The notes below the pieces were generated by a model that saw only the letters and a list, made by a program, of their open reading frames with translations, searched no databases and was not told where the DNA came from. Both the position numbers and the translations under genes were made by a program. From Alphaproteobacteria bacterium (lineage in GTDB: Bacteria > Pseudomonadota > Alphaproteobacteria > Rhodobacterales > Rhodobacteraceae), in assembly GCA_030428355.1 (NCBI GenBank), contig JAUIBL010000002.1, forward strand, positions 1 to 64,000: DNA of 64,000 nt, given 5' to 3'. Shown in pieces: positions 7,447 to 16,006 of this stretch (positions within the stretch are counted from its first letter, which is position 1; each line of letters opens with the position of its first letter).

Positions 7447-8565
7447 ATGTCCGAGATCGGAATCGGCATCATCGGCGGGGGCTATATGGGCAAGGCGCAT
7501 GCCGTGGCCATGGCGTCTGTTGGCGCGGTTTTCGACACGCCTTTGCGCCCCCGGCTGGAGATGGTCGCGGCCTCGACACCCGAAAGTGCCGAACGCTACC
7601 GCGCCGCCTTTGGCTTCAATCGCGCGGCCCCGGATTGGCAGGCGCTGGTCTCTGATCCCAAGGTGGACGCCGTGGTGATCGCCTCCCCGCAGGACACGCA
7701 CCGCGCCATCGCCGAAGCGGCTATCGCGCTGGGCAAACCGGTACTCTGCGAAAAGCCCTTGGCCGACACGCTTGAGGACTCCGGCGCGATGGTCCGCGCG
7801 GCCGAGGCGGCAGGCGTGCCGAACATGATCGGCTTCAACTACATCCGCACGCCCGCCAGCCAGTTCGTGCGCCAGCTTCTGGCCGAAGGCACAATCGGCG
7901 ATGTCACATGGTTCCGCTGCGAACATACCGAGGATTTTCTGTCCGACCCGACAACCCCGTTCAACTGGCGCTGCACCGGCCTTGCCAATGGCAATATGGG
8001 CGACCTTGCCCCGCATCCGATCAACGCCGCGCTGGCGCTGATGGGGCCGGTGGCCAAGGTCTGCGCCGATCTTGAAACCGTGCACGGCACCCGCCCCGGT
8101 GGCACCGTCGACAATGACGATCACGCTCAGATCATGGTGCGGTTTGCGTCGGGTGTGATGGGCCACATCTATTCCAGCCGCATCGCGACGGGCCGAAAGA
8201 TGGGCTATGCCTATGAAATCACGGGCACAAAGGGCGCGATCCGCTTTGATCAGGAAGACCAGAACGCGGTTTGGCTCTATCTGGCCGAAGGGCCGGAGGC
8301 GACGCGCGGGTTCCGCAAGATCCTGACCGGACCTGCCCATCCCGACTATCTGCCGTTCTGCCTCGGGCCGGGGCATGGCACCGGCTATCAGGACCAGATC
8401 ATCATTGAAGCCCGCGATTTCCTTTCCGCCATCCACACCGGAGACCCCGTCTGGCCCACTTTCCGCGATGGGCTTGCGGTCGCCGAGGTGATCGAAGCCA
8501 TTCACGCCTCGGCCGCATCAGGCGCATGGACCAATGTCAGCGACTTTCAGGAGACCCCAGAATGA
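7447..8565 (+). CDS. Gfo/Idh/MocA-family oxidoreductase, inositol dehydrogenase-like
   Basis: The 372-residue protein has an N-terminal Rossmann fold (GIIGGGYMGKAHA), the family CEKPL motif whose lysine is catalytic, and MGDLAPHPI with the catalytic Asp/His pair. ATG 7447 follows GGGAGG at a good distance; upstream in-frame codons run through the operator. It overlaps the next gene by 4 bp. The family oxidises inositols, inosamines and other polyols with NAD(P). Its isomer preference (chiro-, scyllo- or a methylated inositol) cannot be read from sequence. Confidence 0.88.
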   Translation: MSEIGIGIIGGGYMGKAHAVAMASVGAVFDTPLRPRLEMVAASTPESAERYRAAFGFNRAAPDWQALVSDPKVDAVVIASPQDTHRAIAEAAIALGKPVLCEKPLADTLEDSGAMVRAAEAAGVPNMIGFNYIRTPASQFVRQLLAEGTIGDVTWFRCEHTEDFLSDPTTPFNWRCTGLANGNMGDLAPHPINAALALMGPVAKVCADLETVHGTRPGGTVDNDDHAQIMVRFASGVMGHIYSSRIATGRKMGYAYEITGTKGAIRFDQEDQNAVWLYLAEGPEATRGFRKILTGPAHPDYLPFCLGPGHGTGYQDQIIIEARDFLSAIHTGDPVWPTFRDGLAVAEVIEAIHASAASGAWTNVSDFQETPE

Positions 8566-9452
8566 CCATCAGCATCGGCAATGCCCCCTGTTCCTGGGGT
8601 GTCGAATTCGCAGGCGATCCGCGCAACCCGCCCTGGCGGCAGGTGCTGAGCGACTGCGCAGAGGCGGGATATACCGGCATCGAATTGGGGCCGGTCGGCT
8701 TCATGCCCGAAGACCCGGTGGAGCTGGGCGAGGCGCTGGCCGAGCATGGGATGGAGCTGATCGGCGGCGTGGTGTTCCGCCCGTTCCACGACGCTGACAA
8801 ATGGGACGACGTGCTGGATGGTGTGAACCGCACGGCCAAGGCGCTTGCCGCGCATGGGGCGCAGCACTTCGTTCTGATCGACTCGATCTCGCCGCGTCGC
8901 GCGCCCACCGCTGGCCGGGCGGACGAGGCCGAGCAGATGGGCGCGGATGAATGGCGTGCCTTTGTGCAGCGCATTGAAACGGCTGCCAAAATCGGGGCCG
9001 AGGAGTATGGCCTGATCCCGTCGATCCATGCCCATGCCGGTGGCTTCATCGACTTCGAGCCGGAGCTCGAACGGCTGCTGGACGAGGTTGATGAGAGCCT
9101 GCTCAAGATCTGTTTCGACACCGGGCACCACTCTTATGCCGGGTTCGATCCGGTGGCGTTCATGCAGCGCCATATCGGCCGGATTTCCTACATGCATTTC
9201 AAGGACATCGACCCGATGGTGAAGGCGGATGTCGTCACCAATCGCACCGATTTCTACAAGGCCTGCGGGCAGGGCATCTTCTGCAACCTTGGGCGAGGGG
9301 ATGTCGATTTTCCCGCAGTGCGCCGCGTGCTGCTGGATGCGGGATTCGATGGCTGGTGCACGGTCGAACAGGACTGTGATCCGACGCTCGACGTGCGGCC
9401 CATCGACGATGCGCGGGCGAACCGCGAGTACCTCACCTCTATCGGCTTCTGA
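8562..9452 (+). CDS. TIM-barrel sugar isomerase/dehydratase, IolE-like
   Basis: Xylose-isomerase-like TIM barrel of 296 residues. Metal-site motifs run in order: IGNAPCSWGVEF at the N terminus, SIHAHAGGF, CFDTGHHSYAG, YMHFKDID and CTVEQD. The NAPCSWG start and CFDTGH motif resemble inosose dehydratases (IolE), which remove water from 2-keto-myo-inositol, but it is distinct from the canonical IolE at 21699. ATG 8562 overlaps the preceding dehydrogenase stop, so the two are translationally coupled: the dehydrogenase product, an inosose, may be its substrate. Confidence 0.82.
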   Translation: MTISIGNAPCSWGVEFAGDPRNPPWRQVLSDCAEAGYTGIELGPVGFMPEDPVELGEALAEHGMELIGGVVFRPFHDADKWDDVLDGVNRTAKALAAHGAQHFVLIDSISPRRAPTAGRADEAEQMGADEWRAFVQRIETAAKIGAEEYGLIPSIHAHAGGFIDFEPELERLLDEVDESLLKICFDTGHHSYAGFDPVAFMQRHIGRISYMHFKDIDPMVKADVVTNRTDFYKACGQGIFCNLGRGDVDFPAVRRVLLDAGFDGWCTVEQDCDPTLDVRPIDDARANREYLTSIGF

Positions 9453-9494
9453 TCCCGGCACAGGGTCAGGGCGTTTCACGAAAGGACGAACAGG

Positions 9495-10655
9495 ATGGCA
9501 AAGCTTCGGTGGGGCATGATCGGTGGCGGCGAAGGCAGCCAGATCGGCCCGGCGCATCGCTTGGGCGCGGGGCTTGATGGGCATTTCGAATTCATGGCAG
9601 GTGCGCTGGATCACCGGCCCGATGCCGGGCGCGACTACGGCAAGCGGCTGGGTCTGGCCGAGGACCGCGCCTATGGTGATTGGCGCGAGATGCTGGCGGG
9701 CGAAAAGGGGCGTGACGACCGCGTTGATCTGGTGACGGTCGCCACCCCAAATGCTACCCATTTTGAGATCACCAAGGCCTTCCTTGAAGCCGGATTTCAT
9801 GTGCTCTGCGAAAAGCCCATGACCATGACGGTGGAAGAGGGCGAAGAAATCGTGCACCTGTCGCACTCCACCGGGCGCATCTGCGCGGTGAATTATGGCT
9901 ACACGGGCTACAGCCTTGTCCGGCACATGCGCGCGATGGTGGCGCGGGGTGATCTGGGGCGCATCCGTCTGGTGAAGGCCGAGTTTGCACACGGCCATCA
10001 CGCCAATGCCGCCGATGCCGACAATCCGCGTGTGCGGTGGCGGTACGATTCGGCACAGGCCGGTGTCAGCGCGCAGTTTGCCGATTGCGGCATCCACGCG
10101 CTGCATATGGCGTCCTTCGTCATCGGGCAGGAGGTCGACCGGCTGAGCGCCGACACGGTAAGTTGCATTGAAAGCCGGGTGCTTGAAGATGACGCGATGC
10201 TGAACCTGCGTTTCGATGGCGGGACGGTGGGGCGGCTTTGGACTTCGTCCATCGCTCTGGGCAATCAGCATGGTCTGTCGATCCAGGTCTTCGGCGAAAA
10301 GGGCGGGTTGCGCTGGGCACAGGAACAGCCGAACCAGCTTTACTACATGCCGCTTGGCCAGCGCCTGCAGGTGATCGAACGTGGCGAGGCGAACCTGTCG
10401 CCCGAGGCCGACCGCACCAGCCGTGTGACCATCGGCCATGCCGAAGGCATGCCGCTCGCCTTTGCCAACATCTATGCCGATCTGGCCGAAGCGATCCGGG
10501 CCGAGAAAGAGGGCCGTCCGATGGACCCGGCAGCGAACCTCTATCCCCGCGCGGAAGACGGCTTGCGGTCGATGGCGGCGGTGTTCGCGGTGGCGGAAAG
10601 CGGCAAGGCACAGGGGGCGTGGGTCGACGCCCGCCCGCCGATGTTCCGAAGCTAG
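9495..10655 (+). CDS. Gfo/Idh/MocA-family oxidoreductase (second of the operon)
   Basis: The 386-residue protein has a Rossmann fold with GMIGGGEGSQIG, CEKPMTMTVEEG with the catalytic lysine, and FADCGIHALHMASF in place of the Asp/His catalytic segment. ATG 9495 has AGGACGAACAGG upstream. It is longer than IolG and belongs to the branch that includes oxidised-inositol and hexose dehydrogenases; co-transcription with the first dehydrogenase suggests a two-step oxidation or an inosose epimerisation. Its 3' end overlaps by 4 bp with the convergent LacI gene. Confidence 0.85.
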   Translation: MAKLRWGMIGGGEGSQIGPAHRLGAGLDGHFEFMAGALDHRPDAGRDYGKRLGLAEDRAYGDWREMLAGEKGRDDRVDLVTVATPNATHFEITKAFLEAGFHVLCEKPMTMTVEEGEEIVHLSHSTGRICAVNYGYTGYSLVRHMRAMVARGDLGRIRLVKAEFAHGHHANAADADNPRVRWRYDSAQAGVSAQFADCGIHALHMASFVIGQEVDRLSADTVSCIESRVLEDDAMLNLRFDGGTVGRLWTSSIALGNQHGLSIQVFGEKGGLRWAQEQPNQLYYMPLGQRLQVIERGEANLSPEADRTSRVTIGHAEGMPLAFANIYADLAEAIRAEKEGRPMDPAANLYPRAEDGLRSMAAVFAVAESGKAQGAWVDARPPMFRS

Positions 10656-11650
10656 GGTCTGGCGCGCAGGGTGCCGCGCTCGACCAGTGTGCAGGGCAAC
10701 AGCACCCGCTGCGGTGGCGTCGCCGGATCGGCGATGCCCTTGCGGATCAGATCGACCGAGGCCGCCACGATCTGAGGCGCGGGCTGACGGATCGTCGTCA
10801 GCCCGACGCGATCCCACCCCGCCATGCGCATGTCATTGAGGCCGATCAGCCCAAGGTCCTGCGGAATAGCCCGCCCCAAGGCGCGTGCGGCATCCATCGC
10901 GCCGATGGCGATCACGTCGTCGCCGCAGAACCATGCCTCGACTGTCGGGGCGGATTCGAGCGCGCGGGCCATTGCGACGCGCCCGGCATCGTAGGAATAG
11001 GCGGTGGCGAACTGGATCTCGGGCGCAATCCCATGTGTGGCAAGCTCGACGCGAAAGCCGTCCAGCCGGTCTGACGTGGTGGCGGCACTTTGTGGACCAC
11101 CCAGAAAGCCGACCTGCCTGTACCCCCGTTCGATCAGCGTGACGGCGGCAAGGTGCCCGGCCTCGGTGTTGTCGATGCTCACACGGCCCGTTTCCGGCGT
11201 GTCCGAGGACCAGCCAAAGGCATGCACCACCGGTATGCCCGCATCGTGAAACACCTTGGCAAACTCGGGCGGCAGGGTCGAGGATGCGACGATCACCCCA
11301 TCCACGTTGTATTGCCGCAGCATCGACAGCGACCGGCTCGCGTCTTCTTCGGCGCTCAGATTGATGAGCAGGGGGCGCAGCTCGGCTTCCTGCAGCGCGC
11401 GGGTGAAGAGGTCGAAGATTTCGAGGAAGTAGGGGTTGGTGAAATTGTTGGAGATCAGCCCGACCAACGCCGTGCGCCCGGTCGTCAGGCTAGAGGCCAG
11501 CACGTTCGGCGTATAGCCTAACTCGCGCGCGGCCGCCTCGACCTTGGCGCGGGTTTTGGCCGACACGGACGCGCCGGGGGTAAAGGTGCGCGACACCGCC
11601 GATTTCGACACACCCGCGCGGGCGGCGACGTCCTGAAGGGTGATGGGCAT
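10652..11650 (-). CDS. LacI-family repressor, probable regulator binding TTGCAA-type operators
   Basis: The 332-residue classical LacI/GalR protein begins MPITLQDVAARAGVSKSAVSR (helix-turn-helix 4-25), with a hinge helix near 45-60 and a two-lobed sugar-binding domain (ISNNFTNPYF, DGVIVASS, FCGDDVIAIGAMDAA). Immediately upstream of its start is a phased array of five TTGCA(A/G) half-sites (11670-11716), the same motif as at 7414-7429, so autoregulation plus control of the dehydrogenase and kinase operons is likely. The effector is probably an inositol or inosose. Confidence 0.9.
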   Translation of the reverse strand: MPITLQDVAARAGVSKSAVSRTFTPGASVSAKTRAKVEAAARELGYTPNVLASSLTTGRTALVGLISNNFTNPYFLEIFDLFTRALQEAELRPLLINLSAEEDASRSLSMLRQYNVDGVIVASSTLPPEFAKVFHDAGIPVVHAFGWSSDTPETGRVSIDNTEAGHLAAVTLIERGYRQVGFLGGPQSAATTSDRLDGFRVELATHGIAPEIQFATAYSYDAGRVAMARALESAPTVEAWFCGDDVIAIGAMDAARALGRAIPQDLGLIGLNDMRMAGWDRVGLTTIRQPAPQIVAASVDLIRKGIADPATPPQRVLLPCTLVERGTLRARP

Positions 11651-11669
11651 GGCTCAGGTTCCTTTTGCG

Positions 11670-11716
11670 TTGCAGCAGTTTGCAAGCGCGTTGCAGGATT
11701 TTGCAACAGGTTGCAA
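11670..11716. promoter_or_regulatory. Array of five helically phased TTGCA(A/G) half-sites
   Basis: TTGCAG, TTGCAA, TTGCAG, TTGCAA and TTGCAA begin at 11670, 11680, 11691, 11701 and 11711, so neighbours are 10, 11, 10 and 10 bp apart. Any adjacent pair spaced 10 bp makes a 16-bp LacI-type site; the best, TTGCAACAGGTTGCAA, is at 11701-11716. The array lies in the 131-bp gap between the two divergent LacI genes and could affect both. Confidence 0.7.
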
Positions 11717-11753
11717 AAATCCGGCCCGAAAAATTGCCCTCTTGCCGAAAAGA

Positions 11754-11767
11754 CATCATTCGTGATT
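11754..11767. promoter_or_regulatory. Candidate operator CATCA-N4-TGATT upstream of the second LacI gene
   Basis: CATCATTCGTGATT resembles the CATCATGTGTGATG element at 12864-12877 downstream of the same LacI gene. It lies 15 bp before the proposed ATG at 11782, a position fitting autorepression. One arm is imperfect. Confidence 0.4.
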
Positions 11768-11781
11768 CAATGAGGACTTTC

Positions 11782-12828
11782 ATGGCAAAGGGACACCGCA
11801 TGGCACGCAGAGCAACGATCAAGGACATCGCCCGCGTGTCGGGGCTTAGCACCGCGACCATTGATCGGGCGCTGAACGGGCGCTCCAAGGTGCGCGAGGA
11901 AACCCTGCGCCGCATCGCAGACGCCGCGCGCGAGGTGGGCTATCACGCGCGTGGGCTGCTGGATCACCGGTTGGATGCAACAGTGCCCGAACTGCGGATC
12001 GGGGTTGTCCTGCTGAAAGAGAAACAGGCCTTCTATCAGGCGTTCCGCGCCCAGATCGAAAAGGCGATCTCGGAACGGACCGACATCCGCGGCAAGGCCA
12101 TGATCCGCTTTTCCAACTCGCAATCGCCGTCCGAATTTGCCGACCTGTTGCAGAAGCTCGGGCAGGAATGTGATGCCGTTGCAGCCGTCGCCGTCAACCA
12201 TCAGAGCCTTGACAAGGTGGTGTCTGATCTCGAGGCTCGGGATGTGCCGGTGTTTTCTCTTCTGAACGACTTTGCACAGGGAATACGACGCAGTTACATA
12301 GGGTTGAACAACATGAAGGTGGGGCGTCAGGCGGCCTGGATGCTCACCCAGACGGCCACGCCGGGGCGCGTGGCGATCTTTGTCGGCGGCAATAGATGGC
12401 ACGGTCACGATCTGCGAGAGGTGGGGTTCCGCGCCTTCATGCGGGAAAACGCGCCCAGTTTCGAAACGCTTGAAACGCTGGTCAATCTCGAGACCCGGCA
12501 ACTGACCTACGAGGCCACGCTGAGCCTTTTGGAGCGGCATCCCGACCTGCGTGGTATCTATGTGGCGGGTGGCGGCATGGAGGGCGCGATTGCCGCCCTG
12601 CACGAGGTGCGCCCCCCCGGAAAGGTGCGGCTTGTGGTGAACGAGGTGACCCCGGAAAGCCGTGCCGGGCTTTTGGACGGGTATGTGCAGATGGCGATTT
12701 CCACCCCCCTTGGTGAGGTCTGCCAGAGCCTGATCGACCTCGCGATCAAGGCCTGTTCCGATCCGCATTCCACCTCGGTCGAACAGCACTTTTTAGACCC
12801 GAGGATCATCCTGCCTGAGATCCTGTGA
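11782..12828 (+). CDS. LacI-family regulator, paralogue of the one at 865-1896; probable regulator of inositol uptake
   Basis: The 348-residue protein has the helix-turn-helix RRATIKDIARVSGLSTATID and an elongated effector domain closely related to the regulator at 865-1896. ATG 11782 has GAGG six bases upstream; ATG 11800 (MARRATIK), after AAGGG, is an equally plausible start. The open frame extends further back through the operator array, which is not credible coding sequence. TGATG/CATCA elements lie on both sides of the gene, so it probably controls itself and the downstream isomerase-ABC transporter operon. Confidence 0.9.
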   Translation: MAKGHRMARRATIKDIARVSGLSTATIDRALNGRSKVREETLRRIADAAREVGYHARGLLDHRLDATVPELRIGVVLLKEKQAFYQAFRAQIEKAISERTDIRGKAMIRFSNSQSPSEFADLLQKLGQECDAVAAVAVNHQSLDKVVSDLEARDVPVFSLLNDFAQGIRRSYIGLNNMKVGRQAAWMLTQTATPGRVAIFVGGNRWHGHDLREVGFRAFMRENAPSFETLETLVNLETRQLTYEATLSLLERHPDLRGIYVAGGGMEGAIAALHEVRPPGKVRLVVNEVTPESRAGLLDGYVQMAISTPLGEVCQSLIDLAIKACSDPHSTSVEQHFLDPRIILPEIL

Positions 12829-12877
12829 TGATGTAAAAACATCATTTTGCAGCCGCAGAAATCCATCATGTGTGATG
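12829..12877. promoter_or_regulatory. Two candidate LacI operators of the TGATG/CATCA class
   Basis: TGATGTAAAAACATCA (12829-12844) has perfect 6-bp arms and starts one base after the LacI stop codon. CATCATGTGTGATG (12864-12877) has the same half-sites in the opposite order. Both lie in the 144-bp leader of the isomerase and ABC transporter operon. The first matches the palindrome at 1896-1911 in arms and spacing. Confidence 0.65.
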
Positions 12878-12972
12878 CAAAGCGACCTGCTGAGCGTTGA
12901 CGGAATCGCCACAGCTTCGCACTGCTAACGCCACGTCAGACTGGCCGAAGCATTTGGGAGGATGTGATCGAC

Positions 12973-13788
12973 ATGAAGCGTGCGCTCAATCACATGACGG
13001 TTCCGCATCTTGGCTTCGCGCCCTTTCTGACCCTTGCCTCGGCGCTCGACTGTATCGGGGTCGAGGTCCGCAACGACCTTGATCGCCCTCTGTTCGACGG
13101 GATCGATGCGGTCACGGCAGGTCAGATGGTACGTAACAGCGGCCTGCGCCTTGTCGGGCTGAGCCAGGTCTACCCTTTCAACAGTTGGTCCGCCGACATC
13201 GAGGCCAAGGTCCGCGATCTGATCGGCATCGCCACGGCCTGCGGTGCGGAAACGATCAGCCTGATCCCGCGCAATGACGGCACCGAATGCGGCAATGGCG
13301 AACGCCATGCAAACCTGCGCATCGCGCTCAAGAACATCAAGCCGATGGTCGAAGAGGCCGGGCTGATCGCGCTGGTCGAGCCCTTGGGTTTTCCGCGCTC
13401 GTCGCTGCGGTCAAAACAGGATTTGGTCGACACGATCGAGTCGCTGGATGCGTCGCATGTGTTCCGGATCGTCCATGACACGTTCCACCATACGTTGGCC
13501 GGGGGCGGGCCGATCTTTCCCGCCCAGACCGGTATCGTTCACATCTCGGGCGTCGTCGATCCATCGCTTGGGCTGGACCAGATGGAGGACGCGCATCGCG
13601 TTCTGGTCGATGCGAAGGACCGGCTTGGCAATGTGGCGCAGATCCGGGCGCTGTTGCAGGCCGGGTATGACGGCCCGGTGTCCTATGAATGTTTCTCTCC
13701 GGAGACCCATGCGCTGCCTGATCCGGAGCGCGCGCTCCGTCAGTCGTTCGAATTCATTTCTTCGCAACTCGCGGTGGAGGCCGCCTGA
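12973..13788 (+). CDS. iolI: TIM-barrel inosose isomerase, IolI/MocC-like
   Basis: Xylose-isomerase-like barrel of 271 residues with metal-site segments LVEPLGFP, RIVHDTFHHTL, IVHISGVVDP and VSYECFSPE. It resembles IolI (2-keto-myo-inositol isomerase) and the rhizobial MocC protein, which sit beside inositol ABC transporters. A GGGAGG precedes the start region; ATG 12973 is preferred, with GTG 12964 in frame as an alternative. It is the first gene of the operon that continues into ibpA, iatP and iatA, so it probably interconverts inososes from imported inositol isomers. Confidence 0.78.
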   Translation: MKRALNHMTVPHLGFAPFLTLASALDCIGVEVRNDLDRPLFDGIDAVTAGQMVRNSGLRLVGLSQVYPFNSWSADIEAKVRDLIGIATACGAETISLIPRNDGTECGNGERHANLRIALKNIKPMVEEAGLIALVEPLGFPRSSLRSKQDLVDTIESLDASHVFRIVHDTFHHTLAGGGPIFPAQTGIVHISGVVDPSLGLDQMEDAHRVLVDAKDRLGNVAQIRALLQAGYDGPVSYECFSPETHALPDPERALRQSFEFISSQLAVEAA

Positions 13789-13864
13789 GTGAAGACAAAC
13801 CGCCCCTAACGGGGCACCGGCGTGTAGAGTGGTGTGCCGGCACCAAATTGGGAGGACTAAACTG

Positions 13865-14809
13865 ATGAAGAAAACCCTTATCGCCGCAGGCCTTGCTGCC
13901 CTGATGTCGACCACCGCGATGGCCGAAATCATCGGCGCGTCGATTGCTCGGTTCGACGACAACTTCCTGACCGTCATGCGCAACGGCATGGTGGATTACG
14001 CGGCGAGCATCGACGGTGTCGAATTGCAGGTCGAGGACGCACAGGACGACGTGGCGCGCCAGCTTGACCAGATCAACAACTTCATCGCCGCCGGAGTCGA
14101 CGCCATCATCGTGAACGCGGTGGACACCTCTGCGACCGAAGCCATGTCGCAGGCTGCTGCGAATGCCGGCATCCCGCTGGTTTACGTCAACCGCCAGCCG
14201 ATTAACGTGGACAGCCTGCCCGACAATCAGGCATTCGTGGCATCGAACGAGATCGAATCCGGCACCCTGGCCGCGTTCGAGGCCTGCAAACTGCTGCGCG
14301 GCATGGGGTATGCGGGCGGTGCCAAGGGCTATCTGATGATGGGCCAGCTTTCGAACCAGGCCGCCGTGCAGCGGACCAAGGATGTCGACGACATCATCGG
14401 GATCGACATGTGCAACTTCATTTCGATCATCGACCGTCAGACCGCCAACTGGTCGCGCGACGAAGCGCAGGACCTCATGACCAATTGGCTGTCCTCGGGT
14501 GAGGAATTCCAGGTCGTCTTCGCCAACAACGACGAAATGGCCATCGGTGCGATCCAGGCGATGAAGGCCGCCGGGATTTCGATGGAGGATGTGGTTGTGG
14601 TTGGCGTCGACGCGACACAGGACGCGCTGGTCGCCATGCAGGCCGGCGATCTGGACGCGACCGTGTTCCAGGACGCGTTCGGTCAGGGTGAAGGTTCGGT
14701 CGATGCGGCGCTGGCGCTGGCCCGTGGCGAAGACGTTGACCAGAAGGTCTACATCCCGTTCCAGCTTGTGACCCCGGCAAATGTCGAAGACTTCCTGAGC
14801 AAGAACTGA
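13865..14809 (+). CDS. ibpA: Sugar ABC transporter periplasmic substrate-binding protein, inositol-type (IbpA-like)
   Basis: The 314-residue protein has a clear signal peptide (MKKTLIAAGLAALMSTTAMA, cleavage after residue 20) and a type I periplasmic binding fold: FDDNFLTVMRNGM, VDAIIVNAVDT, and VVVVGVDATQDAL in the hinge region. GGGAGGA lies just before ATG 13865. Together with a single permease and a single-domain ATPase it matches the IbpA-IatP-IatA myo-inositol importer of Caulobacter. A hairpin follows at 14829-14853. Confidence 0.85.
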   Translation: MKKTLIAAGLAALMSTTAMAEIIGASIARFDDNFLTVMRNGMVDYAASIDGVELQVEDAQDDVARQLDQINNFIAAGVDAIIVNAVDTSATEAMSQAAANAGIPLVYVNRQPINVDSLPDNQAFVASNEIESGTLAAFEACKLLRGMGYAGGAKGYLMMGQLSNQAAVQRTKDVDDIIGIDMCNFISIIDRQTANWSRDEAQDLMTNWLSSGEEFQVVFANNDEMAIGAIQAMKAAGISMEDVVVVGVDATQDALVAMQAGDLDATVFQDAFGQGEGSVDAALALARGEDVDQKVYIPFQLVTPANVEDFLSKN

Positions 14810-14828
14810 TCTTCGCGCAGAGTGACTG

Positions 14829-14853
14829 GGCAGGGCGCATCCGACGCCCTGCC
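14829..14853 (+). terminator. Hairpin after the binding-protein gene (attenuator-like)
   Basis: GGCAGGGCG and CGCCCTGCC form a perfect 9-bp stem with a 7-base loop, 19 bp after the ibpA stop. A second small GCCCG/CGGGC hairpin follows at 14871-14883. No U-run follows, so it more likely stabilises the ibpA message or limits read-through into the permease than ends transcription completely. Confidence 0.5.
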
Positions 14854-14912
14854 TCCCTTCGAGCATTGAGGCCCGTTTCGGGCGCAGAGCAAATCCATCG
14901 GGAGTGCCATCC

Positions 14913-15995
14913 ATGGCGGAGACCACGCACGGGACAGGCGGGCTGAAATACGACAGTTCCAAGCGCAGCTGGCCCAATGAAATCAACATCTTCATCGCGC
15001 TTGTGATCATTGTCGCGATCTTCGAACTGCTGGGGCAGGTGCTGCCCTACATGAACGGCCAGAGTTTCCTGTTCGACACGAATGACCGGTTCGATTCCAT
15101 CTTCAACGAAGCCCGTCTGCAGATCATCATCCTGCAAGTCGCGATCATCGGGATCATCTCGCTCGGGGTGACGCAGGTGATCATTTCGGGTGGGATCGAC
15201 CTGTCCTCCGGCCCTCTGGTAGCCGCGACCGCGATGATCGTGATGTCCTTTGCCCAGACCGAGTTGGTCAACGGCAATCCCAACCCCAAGGCGGTGTTCG
15301 GGCCGTGGGCGTTCGATCTTCCGGTTCTCATTCCGATCATTGTCGGCCTTGCCTTCGGCGCCTTCATCGGCGCGATCAACGGCAGCCTGATCGCCTTCAC
15401 CCGCATCCCGCCCTTCATCGCAACTCTGGGCATGTTCCTGATCTGCCGCGGCATCGCGCAGTGGTGGACAAGGGGTCAACCGGTGTCCTTCCCGACCGAC
15501 AGCTATGCCGCGCTGGGTGCGGGCATGATGCCGGTCCTGTGGTTCGTATTGCTGGCGATACTGTGCCACGTTCTGCTGCGCTACACGGTTTATGGCAAGC
15601 ACACCTATGCCATCGGATCGAACGAAGACGCGGCGCGCATGTCGGGCATCAACGTCAAGCGGCACAAGGTCATGGTCTACATGATCGCGTCGATGCTGGC
15701 AGCCTTTGCGGCCATCGTTTTGAGCTCCAAGAACCTCACGGCGCAATCCGGGATGGGCCTGTTCTACGAACTTTACGCCATCGCCATGGCGGTGATCGGC
15801 GGTGTCAGCCTGACCGGCGGGCGCGGATCCATCATCGGCACGGTTTTGGGCGCGATGGTGTTCGGGGTGATCCAGTCCGGCTTCACCTACATCAAGCTCG
15901 ACGCGTATTTTCAGATCATGGCCATGGGCGCGATCATCATCGGCGCGGTCGTTCTCGACAAGTGGCGGCAGCAACGCTCCAGCATGCGGATTTAG
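14913..15995 (+). CDS. iatP: Inositol ABC transporter permease (IatP-like)
   Basis: RbsC-type permease of 360 residues with about 8-10 membrane segments, including INIFIALVIIVAIFELLG near 25-42 and IIILQVAIIGIISLGVTQVI near 71-90. The ATPase-coupling region YAIGSNEDAARMSGI lies near residue 230-245. ATG 14913 is chosen, with GGGAG at 14899-14903; GTG 14904 is an in-frame alternative. A single permease gene suggests a homodimeric channel with the ATPase at 16007. Confidence 0.87.
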   Translation: MAETTHGTGGLKYDSSKRSWPNEINIFIALVIIVAIFELLGQVLPYMNGQSFLFDTNDRFDSIFNEARLQIIILQVAIIGIISLGVTQVIISGGIDLSSGPLVAATAMIVMSFAQTELVNGNPNPKAVFGPWAFDLPVLIPIIVGLAFGAFIGAINGSLIAFTRIPPFIATLGMFLICRGIAQWWTRGQPVSFPTDSYAALGAGMMPVLWFVLLAILCHVLLRYTVYGKHTYAIGSNEDAARMSGINVKRHKVMVYMIASMLAAFAAIVLSSKNLTAQSGMGLFYELYAIAMAVIGGVSLTGGRGSIIGTVLGAMVFGVIQSGFTYIKLDAYFQIMAMGAIIIGAVVLDKWRQQRSSMRI

Positions 15996-16006
15996 GGAGA
16001 AGACTC

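Noticed and set aside
8547-10817. 756-codon open frame on the minus strand opposite two dehydrogenases and an isomerase
   Set aside because: It is antisense to three well-supported genes, has no recognisable domain and a His/Arg/Asp-rich composition typical of the complementary frame of G+C-rich coding DNA.
13801-13845. Small inverted repeats (CGCCCC/CGGGGC) between the isomerase and ibpA as a terminator or riboswitch
   Set aside because: The stems are short, there is no U-run, and no riboswitch family pattern is recognisable.
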